This document shows, in pieces, positions 38,266 through 48,253 of a stretch of 64,000 nucleotides of DNA. Position 1 is the first letter of the stretch. The number at the start of each line of letters is the position of its first letter. The position numbers were made by a program, and so were the translations under genes. Below the pieces are notes generated by a model. It did no database searches, was not told the origin of the DNA, and saw only the letters and a list, made by a program, of their open reading frames with translations. The stretch is from Methylococcales bacterium (GTDB lineage Bacteria > Pseudomonadota > Gammaproteobacteria > Methylococcales > Methylomonadaceae): the NCBI GenBank assembly GCA_028714175.1, contig JAQTMV010000003.1, forward strand, positions 1 to 64,000, in the 5' to 3' direction.

Positions 38266-39627
38266 TTAAAAATTGATTGTAAAATCGGTTGAGAACAGAA
38301 ATTGATCCATCTTGTTGTTACCAAATGGTCTGTAGGACTGATCCGTACCCGCTATTGTTCCGTCCACCCAGTCATAGCGGACGTTCGGGCGAAGGTTCAG
38401 CCATTTCGTGGGTTTGTAATTCACGCCCACGGTGAATGCGTAATAACTGGCCGGTTGACAGGTAGACAAGAAGTTAGCGGCATAACTAACTGCTTCGCCG
38501 CCATGGAAATTGGTCGCTGCTGCAACACGTCCTGGCGAGCAGACCCTAATACCGTTTTGATCCCGGAACCATTCGCCACGAACTCCCACCGATAAGTCAT
38601 CCTGGATGTCATAGTACAGATGGGTATTGATTCCATACCATTCAGCGTCGGTACCCGGGCCTTCAGGCGCTAATACATTGTCGGCGTAACCATGATCATG
38701 CTGCACTATCAAATGGGTTGCATCGGTGATATTGTGCTTCAGCACTATGCTGTATAGAGCCCAGGCATTACTGCTTTGTTCGGAGGTTCCGCCATAGGTA
38801 CCGGTGATATTGGCCGAAGTTCCCTTGTCGTCACTGGTCCAGGTCGTTCCAGCTAAGCCCGCCCAGTTACCCAATTGTTGATCCCAGCCGCCATCCCAAC
38901 CGCCGGTAGCACTGCCGGTAACAGCGCCTCCCACAACCGACCAATTCTTGTCGACGGCGTAGTTACCCAGAAAACCGGTATGGGTAAATGGTTCGCCATA
39001 TTGCATCGTATAAGCATGGGTGTAGAAGAAGTTATCGGGTGCCGGCACCGTTTCATAGCCGATAGGCGTATAAAAATGACCCGCCTTGACATTCAGGCCA
39101 TTACCAACGGGTACATAAGCTTCCAGATAAGCCTGTGGCAATGCTAGTCCATAGAAGCGGTTGTTCTCAGTTCCAAGAATATCAAGATCCCAATGACTCC
39201 TGTCTTTTGGCAATCCGCTATTGACATCGAAGGCAGGAACGCCATAAGCTTGGGTAAAAATAGCATCGGTACCGAACATGGCATCAAAACGGCCACCGAA
39301 ATCCCACGCATCGCCTTCCGTCGCTACGGCGCGTTGGATAAACAGATTCAACTGATTCAACTGAAATTCGCCGGAACGATCGCCAAAGGTAACAGGGCCA
39401 TTGAAATTATTATCGGGACTTGCGGCATTATAGGTTATCCCTGCATTGCCCCAGAGACCGATGGTGATACCATTGTCCTTTAATAGCTTGGTCTCGTTAA
39501 TATCGTAATCTGTCAGCGACGCGACCATACCCGGGGCTGCATAGGTATTAGCACTGTAAAGGGTAATTGATAACAGACCGCCGCATGCAGCGATAATTAT
39601 CGGTTTTTTTTGATTTAATAGCTTCAT
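38266..39627 (-). CDS. Outer-membrane porin (OmpL/BBP2-like)
   Basis: A 453-residue beta-barrel protein. A signal peptide (LLSITLYSANTYAA) is followed by alternating hydrophobic strands and ends in TDFTINF, with the C-terminal Phe needed for barrel assembly. It resembles the putative beta-barrel porin-2 family (for example TWTSDDKGTSANITGTYGG and KWLNLRPNVRYDW). It should form an outer-membrane pore. It lies between glnK-amtB and glnA, and its upstream region carries a sigma54-like promoter and shares NtrC-like sites with glnA. A role in uptake of a nitrogen source is therefore inferred. Confidence 0.85.
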   Translation of the reverse strand: MKLLNQKKPIIIAACGGLLSITLYSANTYAAPGMVASLTDYDINETKLLKDNGITIGLWGNAGITYNAASPDNNFNGPVTFGDRSGEFQLNQLNLFIQRAVATEGDAWDFGGRFDAMFGTDAIFTQAYGVPAFDVNSGLPKDRSHWDLDILGTENNRFYGLALPQAYLEAYVPVGNGLNVKAGHFYTPIGYETVPAPDNFFYTHAYTMQYGEPFTHTGFLGNYAVDKNWSVVGGAVTGSATGGWDGGWDQQLGNWAGLAGTTWTSDDKGTSANITGTYGGTSEQSSNAWALYSIVLKHNITDATHLIVQHDHGYADNVLAPEGPGTDAEWYGINTHLYYDIQDDLSVGVRGEWFRDQNGIRVCSPGRVAAATNFHGGEAVSYAANFLSTCQPASYYAFTVGVNYKPTKWLNLRPNVRYDWVDGTIAGTDQSYRPFGNNKMDQFLFSTDFTINF

Positions 39628-39723
39628 TTAATGACCTTGTGAATTGTTCAGGACTGGATAATAATTGTTTTGTTGCCAGAAGACAACATAATTATCATTT
39701 TTATATAAAACCTAAAAATTAAC

Positions 39724-39739
39724 TGCACTTACTATGCCA
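39724..39739 (-). promoter_or_regulatory. Candidate sigma54 promoter of the porin gene
   Basis: On the minus strand TGGCATAGTAAGTGCA matches the sigma54 layout (GG-N10-GC) with one mismatch in each element. The predicted start near 39713 leaves an 85-base leader. Confidence 0.6.
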
Positions 39740-39792
39740 TAGATCAATAAACATTAGAAATCATGAGAGTTAGTCTGTTTTTTGATAATAAG

Positions 39793-39841
39793 CGCACCGA
39801 TATAGGGCTATAGAATGATGGTTATGAACCAAAAAAGTGCG
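39793..39841. promoter_or_regulatory. NtrC enhancer pair between porin and glnA
   Basis: Two matches to TGCACC-N4-TGGTGCA: CGCACCGATATAGGGCT (39793-39809) and TGAACCAAAAAAGTGCG (39825-39841). Each matches 9 of the 13 fixed bases. Centres are 32 bp apart, at -141 and -109 from the predicted glnA start. The same two sites lie at about -88 and -120 from the porin start. Confidence 0.6.
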
Positions 39842-39915
39842 CAACCCTGTTGTTAAAAGACAACAATTTGCGTAAAATGACTTATTGCTACTTTGTATAA
39901 GTCCAGCATTTAAAT

Positions 39916-39931
39916 TGGTATTAAGCTTGCA
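39916..39931 (+). promoter_or_regulatory. Sigma54 promoter of glnA
   Basis: TGGTATTAAGCTTGCA has a perfect -12 element TTGCA and correct spacing; -24 is TGGTAT. The predicted start near 39942 leaves a leader of about 140 bases before glnA. Confidence 0.7.
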
Positions 39932-40081
39932 TGAGTAATTTTCAGTTGCAACCTACGCGGCGCTATAAAGGCAACTTATGATCCTTTTTTTAGTGGCTAA
40001 TCTTTTAAAAAAAATGTATGTTATAACGTTAGGCAAATAACACTGATTCCGTAATATAACCAATCTCAGGAGACAACATAA

Positions 40082-41491
40082 ATGTCTGTAGAAAAAGTAC
40101 TTAAAATGATTAAAGAAAACGACGTGAAGTTCGTCGATTTCCGTTTTTGCGATACCCGCGGTAAAGAGCAGCATGTCACATTCCCTGCTCATTCTATTGA
40201 TGAAGACACCTTTGAAGAAGGCAATATGTTTGACGGTTCTTCAATTGCGGGCTGGAAACACATTAACGAATCAGATATGATTTTAATGCCTGACCCATCC
40301 ACAGTGGTTATGGATCCATTTTATGATGACAATACCCTGATCCTGCGTTGCGACATCATTGAGCCAAAAAACATGCAAGGCTACGAACGAGACCCGCGTT
40401 CATTAGCCAAACGTGCAGAAAAATATCTGCAATCAACCGGCATCGCGGATACGGCATTCTTCGGTCCCGAAAATGAATTTTTCATCTTTGATGATATTCG
40501 TTGGGGCTCCGACATGAGCGGCTCTTTCTACAAAATCGATTCAGAAGAAGCTGGCTGGAACTCGGAAAAAGTCTATCCGGATGGGAACATTGGTCACAGA
40601 CCCGGCGTTAAAGGCGGTTATTTTCCTGTGCCCCCTGTCGATTCATTGCAGGACATGCGTTCTGCGATGTGCTTGACTCTGGAAGAAATGGGCCAATTGA
40701 CTGAAGTCCACCATCACGAAGTCGCAACCGCAGGTCAGTGTGAAATAGGTATCAAATTCAACACGCTGGTTAAAAAAGCCGATGAAGTTTTGGGGTTGAA
40801 GTATGTTGTTGCCAACATTGCCCATGCTTTTGGCAAAACGGCAACATTTATGCCCAAACCCATGGTAGGTGATAATGGCAGCGGTATGCACGTTCACCAA
40901 TCGTTGGCCAAGGGCGGTGTGAACCTGTTCACAGGCGACCTCTATGGCGGCCTGTCTGAAACAGCGCTGTATTACATTGGCGGTATCATTAAACATGCCA
41001 GAGCGCTTAATGCCTTTACCAATGCCTCAACCAACAGTTACAAACGCCTGGTTCCAGGCTTTGAAGCGCCGGTGATGCTGGCTTACTCTGCACGCAATCG
41101 TTCAGCTTCCATTCGTATCCCTTTTGTCAACAATCCAAAAGGCCGTCGTATTGAAGTGCGTTTTCCTGACTCAACAGCCAACCCTTACCTTGCGTTTTCG
41201 GCGATGTTGATGGCGGGCCTGGATGGTATTCAAAACAAAATCCATCCTGGCGATGCCATGGATAAAGATTTGTACGACTTGCCTGCAGAAGAAGCCAAAA
41301 ACATTCCGACGGTTTGCCACTCATTTGATCAGGCATTAGAAGCCTTGGACAATGATCGTGAATTTTTAAAATCCGGTGGCGTTTTTACTGATGATGTGAT
41401 TGATGGCTACATTGCGCTGAAAATGGAAGAAGTAACTCGTATGCGTATGAGTACACATCCTGTTGAATATGATATGTATTATAGTTTGTAA
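40082..41491 (+). CDS. glnA: Glutamine synthetase, type I
   Basis: A 469-residue glutamine synthetase that joins ammonia to glutamate. Family motifs include FDGSSIAGW, the metal-binding [12 protein letters not shown], the ATP region [17 protein letters not shown], and the adenylylation segment [15 protein letters not shown] with its Tyr near position 397. A ribosome site (AGGAGA) precedes the ATG. GlnE should modify it; the regulatory genes ntrB and ntrC follow. A terminator separates glnA from them. Confidence 0.98.
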   Translation: MSVEKVLKMIKENDVKFVDFRFCDTRGKEQHVTFPAHSIDEDTFEEGNMFDGSSIAGWKHINESDMILMPDPSTVVMDPFYDDNTLILRCDIIEPKNMQGYERDPRSLAKRAEKYLQSTGIADTAFFGPENEFFIFDDIRWGSDMSGSFYKIDSEEAGWNSEKVYPDGNIGHRPGVKGGYFPVPPVDSLQDMRSAMCLTLEEMGQLTEVHHHEVATAGQCEIGIKFNTLVKKADEVLGLKYVVANIAHAFGKTATFMPKPMVGDNGSGMHVHQSLAKGGVNLFTGDLYGGLSETALYYIGGIIKHARALNAFTNASTNSYKRLVPGFEAPVMLAYSARNRSASIRIPFVNNPKGRRIEVRFPDSTANPYLAFSAMLMAGLDGIQNKIHPGDAMDKDLYDLPAEEAKNIPTVCHSFDQALEALDNDREFLKSGGVFTDDVIDGYIALKMEEVTRMRMSTHPVEYDMYYSL

Positions 41492-41513
41492 TAATTCTGT
41501 AAAATGCCCACAT

Positions 41514-41537
41514 AACGCCCCATAATGGGGCGTTTTT
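41514..41537 (+). terminator. glnA terminator
   Basis: AACGCCCC and GGGGCGTT pair over a 5-base loop, followed by TTTTG. It separates glnA from glnL. Confidence 0.9.
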
Positions 41538-41656
41538 GTTTGCACGGTCTTCACCAGCTCTTCCTTTTACGATATTAATCGAGCCTCTATAGCATTGGCC
41601 TATAAATTGCTCATACAATAGCAATGTATTTCCTACAGCAACGACTCTAAAATATC

Positions 41657-42706
41657 ATGTATAAACGCATGCTGGATCACCTTCATACTGCAATTTTGTT
41701 ATTTGATTGTGAATTAATACTTACCTATATCAACACGACAGGAGAAATTCTGCTTGCTGACAGTGCACACCACTTAATCGGCCAAAGCGCTTGTGACTTG
41801 TTAAAATTTTCCGATCCCGCGTTGCTCGTCAACTTGAAACAATCATTAGCGATGGCTGAACCCCTGGTCGATCATGCTCTTACGCTAAATCGCATGAACC
41901 AAAACGTTACTGTAAACATTAGCGCAACGCCTTTGATATCCGGTGAACAGGTCAGTGAAATACTGGTTGAGCTGCAACAGGTCGATAATCACCTGCGCAT
42001 ATCCAAGGAAGAGCAGTTATTAACACAACAGAACACCGCACGATTACTGGTAAGAGGCTTGGCTCATGAAATCAAAAATCCGTTAGGCGGATTACGCGGC
42101 GCAGCCCAGCTGCTGGATCTGGAATTGCATGACGCGGAGCTCAAGGAATACACCCAGATCATTATTGCGGAATCGGATCGATTGCAAGGCTTGATGGACA
42201 AAATGCTCGGCCCCAATAAACTGCCCAACAAAAAGTCGCTCAATATTCATGAAGTACTAGAGCGGGTCAGGCACCTGGTTCAAGCCGAATCCAGTGGCAG
42301 TCTTACCATAAAGAATGATTACGATCCCAGTATTCCAGATATTAAGGCCGATAAAGACCAATTGATTCAGGCTATATTGAATATTGCCAGAAATGCCGTT
42401 CAGGCTTTGAATGGCAAGGGTAATATCATTTTCAAAACACGTATCCACCGTCATATGAGCAAGGGCCGTAAACGCTATAAACTTGCGGTAAAGTGTGACA
42501 TTATCGACGATGGCCCGGGTATAGATGCCGACATGATGAACCAGATATTTTACCCGATGATTACCGGGCGGGCAGAAGGCACAGGCTTGGGTCTCTCTAT
42601 TGCCCAGGCCTTGATTAATCAGCATAATGGTCTAATCGAATGTAACAGTGAACCGGGAAACACGGTGTTTTCAATCTACTTACCGATGGAGGTCGGCAAT
42701 GAATAA
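41657..42706 (+). CDS. glnL: Nitrogen sensor kinase NtrB (GlnL)
   Basis: A 349-residue histidine kinase. A PAS domain occupies about 1-120. The dimer/phosphoacceptor helix is RGLAHEIKNPLGGLRGAAQLL with the phosphorylated His. The ATPase domain has NIARNAVQAL (N box), DDGPGID (G1) and GTGLGLSIAQALI (G2). It phosphorylates NtrC when PII is uridylylated. ntrC overlaps its end by 8 bp, so both are made together. Confidence 0.95.
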   Translation: MYKRMLDHLHTAILLFDCELILTYINTTGEILLADSAHHLIGQSACDLLKFSDPALLVNLKQSLAMAEPLVDHALTLNRMNQNVTVNISATPLISGEQVSEILVELQQVDNHLRISKEEQLLTQQNTARLLVRGLAHEIKNPLGGLRGAAQLLDLELHDAELKEYTQIIIAESDRLQGLMDKMLGPNKLPNKKSLNIHEVLERVRHLVQAESSGSLTIKNDYDPSIPDIKADKDQLIQAILNIARNAVQALNGKGNIIFKTRIHRHMSKGRKRYKLAVKCDIIDDGPGIDADMMNQIFYPMITGRAEGTGLGLSIAQALINQHNGLIECNSEPGNTVFSIYLPMEVGNE

Positions 42707-44114
42707 ACCCGAAACTGTCTGGATCATCGATGACGACAAATCCATACGCTGGGTAGTTGAAAAAGCCCTGCAAAAAGCGGCTATCGTCACTCGCAGTTTT
42801 GCCGGCGTGAAAGAGTTATTGTCGGCTTTGCAAGAGGATTTACCTGATGCCCTGATAACCGATATTCGTATGCCTGGCATGGATGGCCTGGAGCTTCTGG
42901 AGAAGATACAACACAACCACCCCTACTTGCCCGTTATAGTTATGACTGCACACTCCGATCTGGAAAGCGCTGTCTCGGCATTTCATGGCGGCGCTTTTGA
43001 ATATTTGCCCAAGCCCTTTGATATTAAGGAAGTTGTCAATCTTGCGCAGCGCGCCTGTATTCATGGCCGGCAGCTGCAAGACGACGCACATCGCGTTGCT
43101 ACGGCGACTCTGGAGCCGACGCCGGAAATCATTGGCGAAGCGCCGGCGATGCAGGAGGTTTTTCGGGCCATAGGCAGGCTTGCCCGCTCACACATCACCG
43201 TGCTTATTAATGGCGAATCAGGAACAGGCAAGGAATTGGTAGCCAAAGCCTTGCACCGCCACAGTCCCAGATCTAAAAACCCTTTCATCGCATTGAATAT
43301 GGCCGCTATTCCAAAGGATCTGATGGAATCCGAACTGTTCGGTCATGAGAAGGGCGCTTTTACCGGTGCACAGGCGCGGCGAGCGGGCCGCTTTGAACAG
43401 GCCAATGGCGGCACGCTGTTTCTTGATGAAATAGGCGACATGCCCGCTGAACTGCAAACCCGTTTATTGAGAGTGCTGGCCGATGGTGAATTTTATCCGG
43501 TTGGATCGCATCTTGCCGTCAAGGTAGATGTACGCATCATTGCCGCTACGCACCAGGATCTTGAAGCATTAGTAGAAGACGGGCGTTTCCGGGAAGATTT
43601 GTTCCACCGCTTGAATGTCATTCGCATCCACATTCCGCCCCTGCGCGACCGCAAACAAGACATCCCTTTGCTGTTGCACCATTTTTTGAGTCAGGCTGCT
43701 TCCGAACTGGGCACGGAAATTAAAACCTTGAAACCTGAAGCGGAAGCTTTTTTAAGTACACTGGAATGGCCGGGAAACATAAGGCAATTGGAAAATAGTT
43801 GCCGCTGGTTGACTGTCATGGCATCGGGCCGGGAAATACATCTGCACGATCTTCCGCCCGAGTTACTCAATACACCTGCGGAACAGGCGTCAGCCGCAAC
43901 TGACTGGGAATCTTTACTAAGAACATCGATAGATCAGCAACTTCAGAAAAAAAAAATGGACGTTGCCAAACAAACCATTCCAGCTGTTGAAACCATTTTA
44001 ATTAAAGCCGCCTTGAACTTTACCCACGGCAAGCGTCACGAAGCCGCTATCTTGTTGGGTTATGGCAGAAACACACTGACCCGCAAAATAAAAGAACTGG
44101 GGATAGAGGAATAA
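42699..44114 (+). CDS. glnG: Nitrogen response regulator NtrC (GlnG)
   Basis: A 471-residue sigma54 activator. The receiver domain has phospho-Asp in [16 protein letters not shown] (about residue 54). The AAA+ domain has Walker [13 protein letters not shown], the sigma54-contacting GAFTGA loop, and ATHQDLE. The C-terminal Fis-type helix-turn-helix is [24 protein letters not shown]. The start [13 protein letters not shown] at 42699 is family-like; an upstream in-frame start is inside ntrB. It should act at the NtrC sites found near glnA, glnK, the porin and the candidate RNA. Confidence 0.96.
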   Translation: MNKPETVWIIDDDKSIRWVVEKALQKAAIVTRSFAGVKELLSALQEDLPDALITDIRMPGMDGLELLEKIQHNHPYLPVIVMTAHSDLESAVSAFHGGAFEYLPKPFDIKEVVNLAQRACIHGRQLQDDAHRVATATLEPTPEIIGEAPAMQEVFRAIGRLARSHITVLINGESGTGKELVAKALHRHSPRSKNPFIALNMAAIPKDLMESELFGHEKGAFTGAQARRAGRFEQANGGTLFLDEIGDMPAELQTRLLRVLADGEFYPVGSHLAVKVDVRIIAATHQDLEALVEDGRFREDLFHRLNVIRIHIPPLRDRKQDIPLLLHHFLSQAASELGTEIKTLKPEAEAFLSTLEWPGNIRQLENSCRWLTVMASGREIHLHDLPPELLNTPAEQASAATDWESLLRTSIDQQLQKKKMDVAKQTIPAVETILIKAALNFTHGKRHEAAILLGYGRNTLTRKIKELGIEE

Positions 44115-44207
44115 TTTCGGGCGCCAGTCGATTTTATCTTAGCTCACTGCTTGATTCTGTCAGGCGAGAACAAATCTCAAAAGAGCTCTACAATACCAGC
44201 GTTCGCC

Positions 44208-44240
44208 CTGAGCCCTTCGACTACGCTCCGGAGGGCTCAG
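44208..44240. repeat. Intergenic inverted repeat
   Basis: CTGAGCCCT and AGGGCTCAG flank a 15-bp centre; further CGCCCT/AGGGCG pairing extends it (44205-44251). The sequence is of the dispersed intergenic palindrome kind. It fills the gap after ntrC with little else visible. Confidence 0.6.
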
Positions 44241-44314
44241 TTCGAAGGGCGGTTACCAGAAGTTTTGCAGGTACTTCTTTTTTCGCGAATTTCATGTTTT
44301 TGATTGCAGATTTC

Positions 44315-44620
44315 TTATCGGCCCCCACGACCGTGACCGTTGGCCGTTCGCAGGGTTTCTGCATTAGCTTCAACTAATTGCTGGTGCTTAATCCTCAAGT
44401 CCCTGATTTCTTGATGAGCTGCATTCAAGCTGGTTTGCAAAGTGCCAATCGTTCTGGCTGTTCTCTGTTGATCTGCTGCTAATGCTGCAATTTTTCCATT
44501 GGCCTCCATCATCTGGGTTTGCTGCTGGGGCAGTTCATCGGATGCTGCCTTGGTAATCGGAAGCAAAAACAGGGCGAAGATAAACAGGGTTTCTAAATTC
44601 GGTTTATGGGAATAAAACAT
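44315..44620 (-). CDS. Exported coiled-coil protein of unknown role
   Basis: A 101-residue protein with a signal peptide (LFIFALFLLPITKAASDE) and a helical, Gln-rich coiled-coil body (IAALAADQQRTARTIGTLQTSL and DLRIKHQQLVEANAETL), ending in GHGRGGR. A clear ribosome site (AAAGGAGAATACC) precedes the ATG. It resembles small periplasmic coiled-coil proteins; I cannot name a family. Confidence 0.65.
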   Translation of the reverse strand: MFYSHKPNLETLFIFALFLLPITKAASDELPQQQTQMMEANGKIAALAADQQRTARTIGTLQTSLNAAHQEIRDLRIKHQQLVEANAETLRTANGHGRGGR

Positions 44621-44949
44621 TGGTATTCTCCTTTTTCAGTTCATAAATTAGTTCGGTGTGTTGTGTGCATTAATGACTTCACGCGGTGTTGGATGGTCTT
44701 GTATTTTGATTACGCTTCCGCAAGCGCTCCAACTTCGTCAAAACACCCAACCCCTACGGCGTTGCGGGGGTCATCTTACACTTTTCCGTTAAGGCTACAC
44801 TTCCCGTACTCCTTCGTTGGAGAGAGAACTTCAATTACACCAAAAAGATACCATAATATGCCTTAAAATACCAGTAAACTTTCCCATTCAATCCACAAAC
44901 TTGTTTTCAATTTACAATTCATCTTGATTTTTATACGGGAATAATTTTT
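44621..44949. other. Non-coding gap before the PfkB kinase gene
   Basis: About 330 bp with no convincing gene. Short GC-rich inverted pieces such as GCTTCCGCAAGCGC (44716-44729) occur. The promoter of the coiled-coil protein gene and of the kinase gene should lie here. Confidence 0.4.
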
Positions 44950-45876
44950 ATGCGCATATTTGTTTTGGGCAGCTACGTGAATGCCAACTGTCTGTGTGTC
45001 GAAAATTTGCCTGCAGCCGGTGAATCACTCAGCGCCCAGGCGATGTGGACAGAACATGGCGGCAAGGGCTTGAACCTGGCAGTGGGAATACATAGATTGG
45101 GCATACACGTAGATACATTGATGTCCGTGGGTATGGATAGCGCAGCTGACTCCTTGCTGAAATTTCTTAAAGCAGAAGGGGTAGACACTCGCTGGGTTAT
45201 CAGGAAAAGCGAACAATCCGGTTTTGGTGTGGGCTTTATTGCACCCGGAGGGGAGAACTTCCTGGCCGTGTATCCGGGGGCAAATTTCTTGCTGGATGCC
45301 TCTCATGTAGCTCAGACGGCGGTTGCAATAGGGGCGGCCGATTTGGTTTGCGCTCAATTCGAAATCCAGGAAACTCCTATTTTGGCGGCCTTTAGTCATG
45401 CACGAAAACTGGGTATCCGCACGCTGTTAAACCCCTCGCCATGGCGTGCGCCTGGCATGGAATTGTTAGCATTGACGAATATTTTGGTAGCGAATGAAAC
45501 CGAAGCGGCGTCGTTGTTCGGACTATCGGCCGGTGCAGATTTATCGCCGGAATATTGGGTTTCCGGTTTGCCTGCATGGGCAGAACGCAGCGCTTGGCGG
45601 GGTGAACTGCTGGTCGTCACACTGGGAGAACAGGGCTGTGTTGCTTTAAATCACAGAACGGTTATATATCAGCCGGCATGGGTGGTTGCATCAGTGGATG
45701 CGACGGGTGCGGGGGATGCATTTTGCGCGGGTCTGGCAACCGCGTTGGTGCAGGGAGATAGCCTGCCGGATGCATTGATATTAGCGAGCGCTTGTGGTGC
45801 ATGGGTTGCGGCCCATCGAGGTGTTTTGCAGGCGCTGCCTACTTTGACTGAGATTACCCGGTTTGTAGGAACCTAA
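44950..45876 (+). CDS. PfkB-family sugar kinase (ribokinase-like)
   Basis: A 308-residue PfkB kinase. The start MRIFVLGSYVNANCLCVENLP and GGKGLNLAVGIHRLG are typical of ribokinases. The C-terminal anion-hole and catalytic Asp motif is DATGAGDAFCAGLATAL. The sugar substrate cannot be read from the sequence. A GntR-type regulator lies convergently 19 bp away and may or may not control it. Confidence 0.88.
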   Translation: MRIFVLGSYVNANCLCVENLPAAGESLSAQAMWTEHGGKGLNLAVGIHRLGIHVDTLMSVGMDSAADSLLKFLKAEGVDTRWVIRKSEQSGFGVGFIAPGGENFLAVYPGANFLLDASHVAQTAVAIGAADLVCAQFEIQETPILAAFSHARKLGIRTLLNPSPWRAPGMELLALTNILVANETEAASLFGLSAGADLSPEYWVSGLPAWAERSAWRGELLVVTLGEQGCVALNHRTVIYQPAWVVASVDATGAGDAFCAGLATALVQGDSLPDALILASACGAWVAAHRGVLQALPTLTEITRFVGT

Positions 45877-45895
45877 AATATACCGATGTCTGATA

Positions 45896-46717
45896 TCAGC
45901 GGTATGGGTTCATCTTGAGAGTAATGCGGTAAGTATAGGCATCGCCACGAAACGTGCCTTCCACGTATTCCACAATCTGCCCGGTAGTGGCGTAGGTTTT
46001 ACGCTTGAGGAGCAGGCAGGGGCCGGGTTCCTCAAATCCAAACACGGCAGCTTCTTCGTCATTACTCATTACGGCCTCGACGGTCTGTTCTCCATAAGAC
46101 AGTGTCAGGCAACATTGCTGCTCGAGAAATTGGTAGGCAGAGCCGACGGAAGCATCCCAATCCGCCAGTGCAGGTGCGGCTGCAAGGTCATACCATGCCA
46201 CTTCGCGAGTTAGCGGCATATCATCGCCCAGGCGCAGACGCACCAGCCGCAGAAAACGCGTTGATGCAGGGCGATTGAACAGGGAAGCAATGGTACGGTT
46301 ATGCACGATATTGCGTTCCAAAATTCGGGTGGAAGGCATCATGCCGAGTTCATGCATTTCCTCGGTAAAGCCTTTGAGCTTGCCCAGTTCCGGGTTGATC
46401 CTTGACGGAGCTTTGATCTTGACCCCTGCCCGGCCATGCATTTCGACATGGTCTTGGGAGCGTAGTTCCTCGTAACAGCGCCGTACCGTGGTACGGCTGA
46501 GGTCAAGGGCTTGTGCCAAGGCCCGTTCAGAAGGCAAGCTAAAGCCATCGGCAATTTCACCGGACTGAATCATTTCGGTAATACGCCGTAACAGCTGCTT
46601 GTATACCGGCTCGGAAATACCGACATCCGGTCTCACACGCTCTATGAAAGCCGAACTGTCATTGGCTGCGGCAGTTTCTGTCTCTTTCAGTAAAACCGCC
46701 GAGTGTGCTAACTTCAT
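45896..46717 (-). CDS. GntR/HutC-family transcriptional regulator
   Basis: A 273-residue regulator. Its winged-helix DNA-binding domain has PVYKQLLRRITEMIQSGEI, LPSERALAQALDLSRTTVRRCYEELRS (about 35-95). The UTRA effector domain follows (about 125-270), ending GQIVEYVEGTFRGDAYTYRI. UTRA proteins bind sugars, amino acids or related metabolites. The next gene, ubiD, is on the same strand 66 bp upstream in coordinates; no operon is certain. Confidence 0.88.
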   Translation of the reverse strand: MKLAHSAVLLKETETAAANDSSAFIERVRPDVGISEPVYKQLLRRITEMIQSGEIADGFSLPSERALAQALDLSRTTVRRCYEELRSQDHVEMHGRAGVKIKAPSRINPELGKLKGFTEEMHELGMMPSTRILERNIVHNRTIASLFNRPASTRFLRLVRLRLGDDMPLTREVAWYDLAAAPALADWDASVGSAYQFLEQQCCLTLSYGEQTVEAVMSNDEEAAVFGFEEPGPCLLLKRKTYATTGQIVEYVEGTFRGDAYTYRITLKMNPYR

Positions 46718-46783
46718 CTTGCGCTAAGATCCCTGTTGAGTTGATGCCAAAAGAATATCATAAAAAGCATTTTGAAGCCTTAA

Positions 46784-48253
46784 TCAATGCAACACAAACA
46801 AGGAATCCCAGATTGAATCCACTTTTTTAATTATTTCCGGCGACATGACAATAGGTTTGCCCCATTCCCTGGTGGTTTCCCCGGGCCATTTATTGGTGGC
46901 ATCAAAGCCCACTTTGGAGCCCAGTCCGGAAACCGGGGAGGCAAAATCAAGATAATCTATCGGCGTGTTTTCCAGGATGGTTAAATCTCTGGCGGGATCC
47001 ATGCGCGTGGTGATTGCCCAGATGACATCCTCCCAGTTGCGGACATTGACATCATCATCGACGACGATGACAAACTTGGTGTACATGAATTGCCGCAGGT
47101 ACGACCACGTTCCCAGCATCACGCGCTTGGCATGACCTGCATATTGCTTTTTCATGCTGATGACGGCCATGCGATAAGAGCAGCCTTCAGGTGGCAGGTA
47201 AAAATCGACAATTTCGGGGAATTGTTTTTGTAAAATGGGCACGAAGACCTCATTTAAAGCAACGCCCAGGACAGCGGGTTCATCCGGAGGTCTACCGGTA
47301 AACGTGCTGTGATAAATGGGCGCCTGGCGTTGGGTGATTCGTTCTATCGTGAACACCGGAAATTCATCGACTTCATTGTAATAGCCGGTATGATCGCCAA
47401 ACGGCCCTTCCCAGGCGGTTTCATCGGGATAAATAAAGCCTTCCAGGACTATTTCGGCACTGGCGGGTACATGTAAATCATTAATAAGGCAGTTGGCCAC
47501 TTCGGTTTTACTGCCACGCAACAAGCCGGCAAAGGCGTATTCAGACAGCGTATCGGGAACGGGCGTGACGGCGGCAAGTATCGTTGCAGGGTCTGCACCC
47601 AGGGCAACCGATACAGGGAAAGGCTTGCCGGGATAGGCTTTTTGCCATTCCTTAAAATCCAAGGCGCCGCCCCGATGAGTCAGCCAGCGCATGATGACTT
47701 TGTTTTTGCCAATGACTTGCTGGCGATAAATACCCAGATTTTGCCGATCTTTGTTAGGGCCTTTGGTGATTACCAGAGGCCAGGTAATTAAAGGGGCAGC
47801 ATCTTCCGGCCAGCAGGTCTGAATAGGGTAAACGCTCAAATCAATCTCATCGCCTTCACGAACCAGTTCCTGGCAAGGCGGTGATGAAACCAGTTTCGGC
47901 GCCATATTCAGCACTTGCTTGTAGACAGGAAACTTTTCCCAGGCATCTTTCATGCCTTTGGGTGGTTCCGGTTCTTTTAAAGTCGCCAGCAATTCACCAA
48001 TACCACGCAATTCAGTTACTGATTCGGCCCCCATGCCCATTGCGACACGGTGCGGCGTACCAAACAAATTGGCTAATACCGGAATGTTGTAGCCTGTCGG
48101 ATTTTCAAACAGCAGTGCAGGGCCGCCTTGTTTTAAAGTGCGGTCACAAATTTCCGTTATTTCCAGATAGGGATCAACAGGAATGGTAACTCGTTTCAGC
48201 TCGCCCTGTTTTTCCAGTTGCTTGATAAAATCACGCAAATCCCGGTATTTCAT
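46784..48253 (-). CDS. ubiD: UbiD decarboxylase (ubiquinone synthesis)
   Basis: A 489-residue prenylated-FMN-dependent decarboxylase that removes the carboxyl group of 4-hydroxy-3-polyprenylbenzoate. It begins [22 protein letters not shown]. Family segments include [47 protein letters not shown], and the C-terminal [27 protein letters not shown]. Its start overlaps the end of prlC by one base, so the two are probably translated from one message. The co-factor-making partner UbiX is not in the window. Confidence 0.96.
   Translation of the reverse strand: MKYRDLRDFIKQLEKQGELKRVTIPVDPYLEITEICDRTLKQGGPALLFENPTGYNIPVLANLFGTPHRVAMGMGAESVTELRGIGELLATLKEPEPPKGMKDAWEKFPVYKQVLNMAPKLVSSPPCQELVREGDEIDLSVYPIQTCWPEDAAPLITWPLVITKGPNKDRQNLGIYRQQVIGKNKVIMRWLTHRGGALDFKEWQKAYPGKPFPVSVALGADPATILAAVTPVPDTLSEYAFAGLLRGSKTEVANCLINDLHVPASAEIVLEGFIYPDETAWEGPFGDHTGYYNEVDEFPVFTIERITQRQAPIYHSTFTGRPPDEPAVLGVALNEVFVPILQKQFPEIVDFYLPPEGCSYRMAVISMKKQYAGHAKRVMLGTWSYLRQFMYTKFVIVVDDDVNVRNWEDVIWAITTRMDPARDLTILENTPIDYLDFASPVSGLGSKVGFDATNKWPGETTREWGKPIVMSPEIIKKVDSIWDSLFVLH

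Noticed and set aside
39668-39866. Two GTTG...CAAC hairpins near 39672 and 39850
   Set aside because: Short, no known binding protein, and too weak to call operators.
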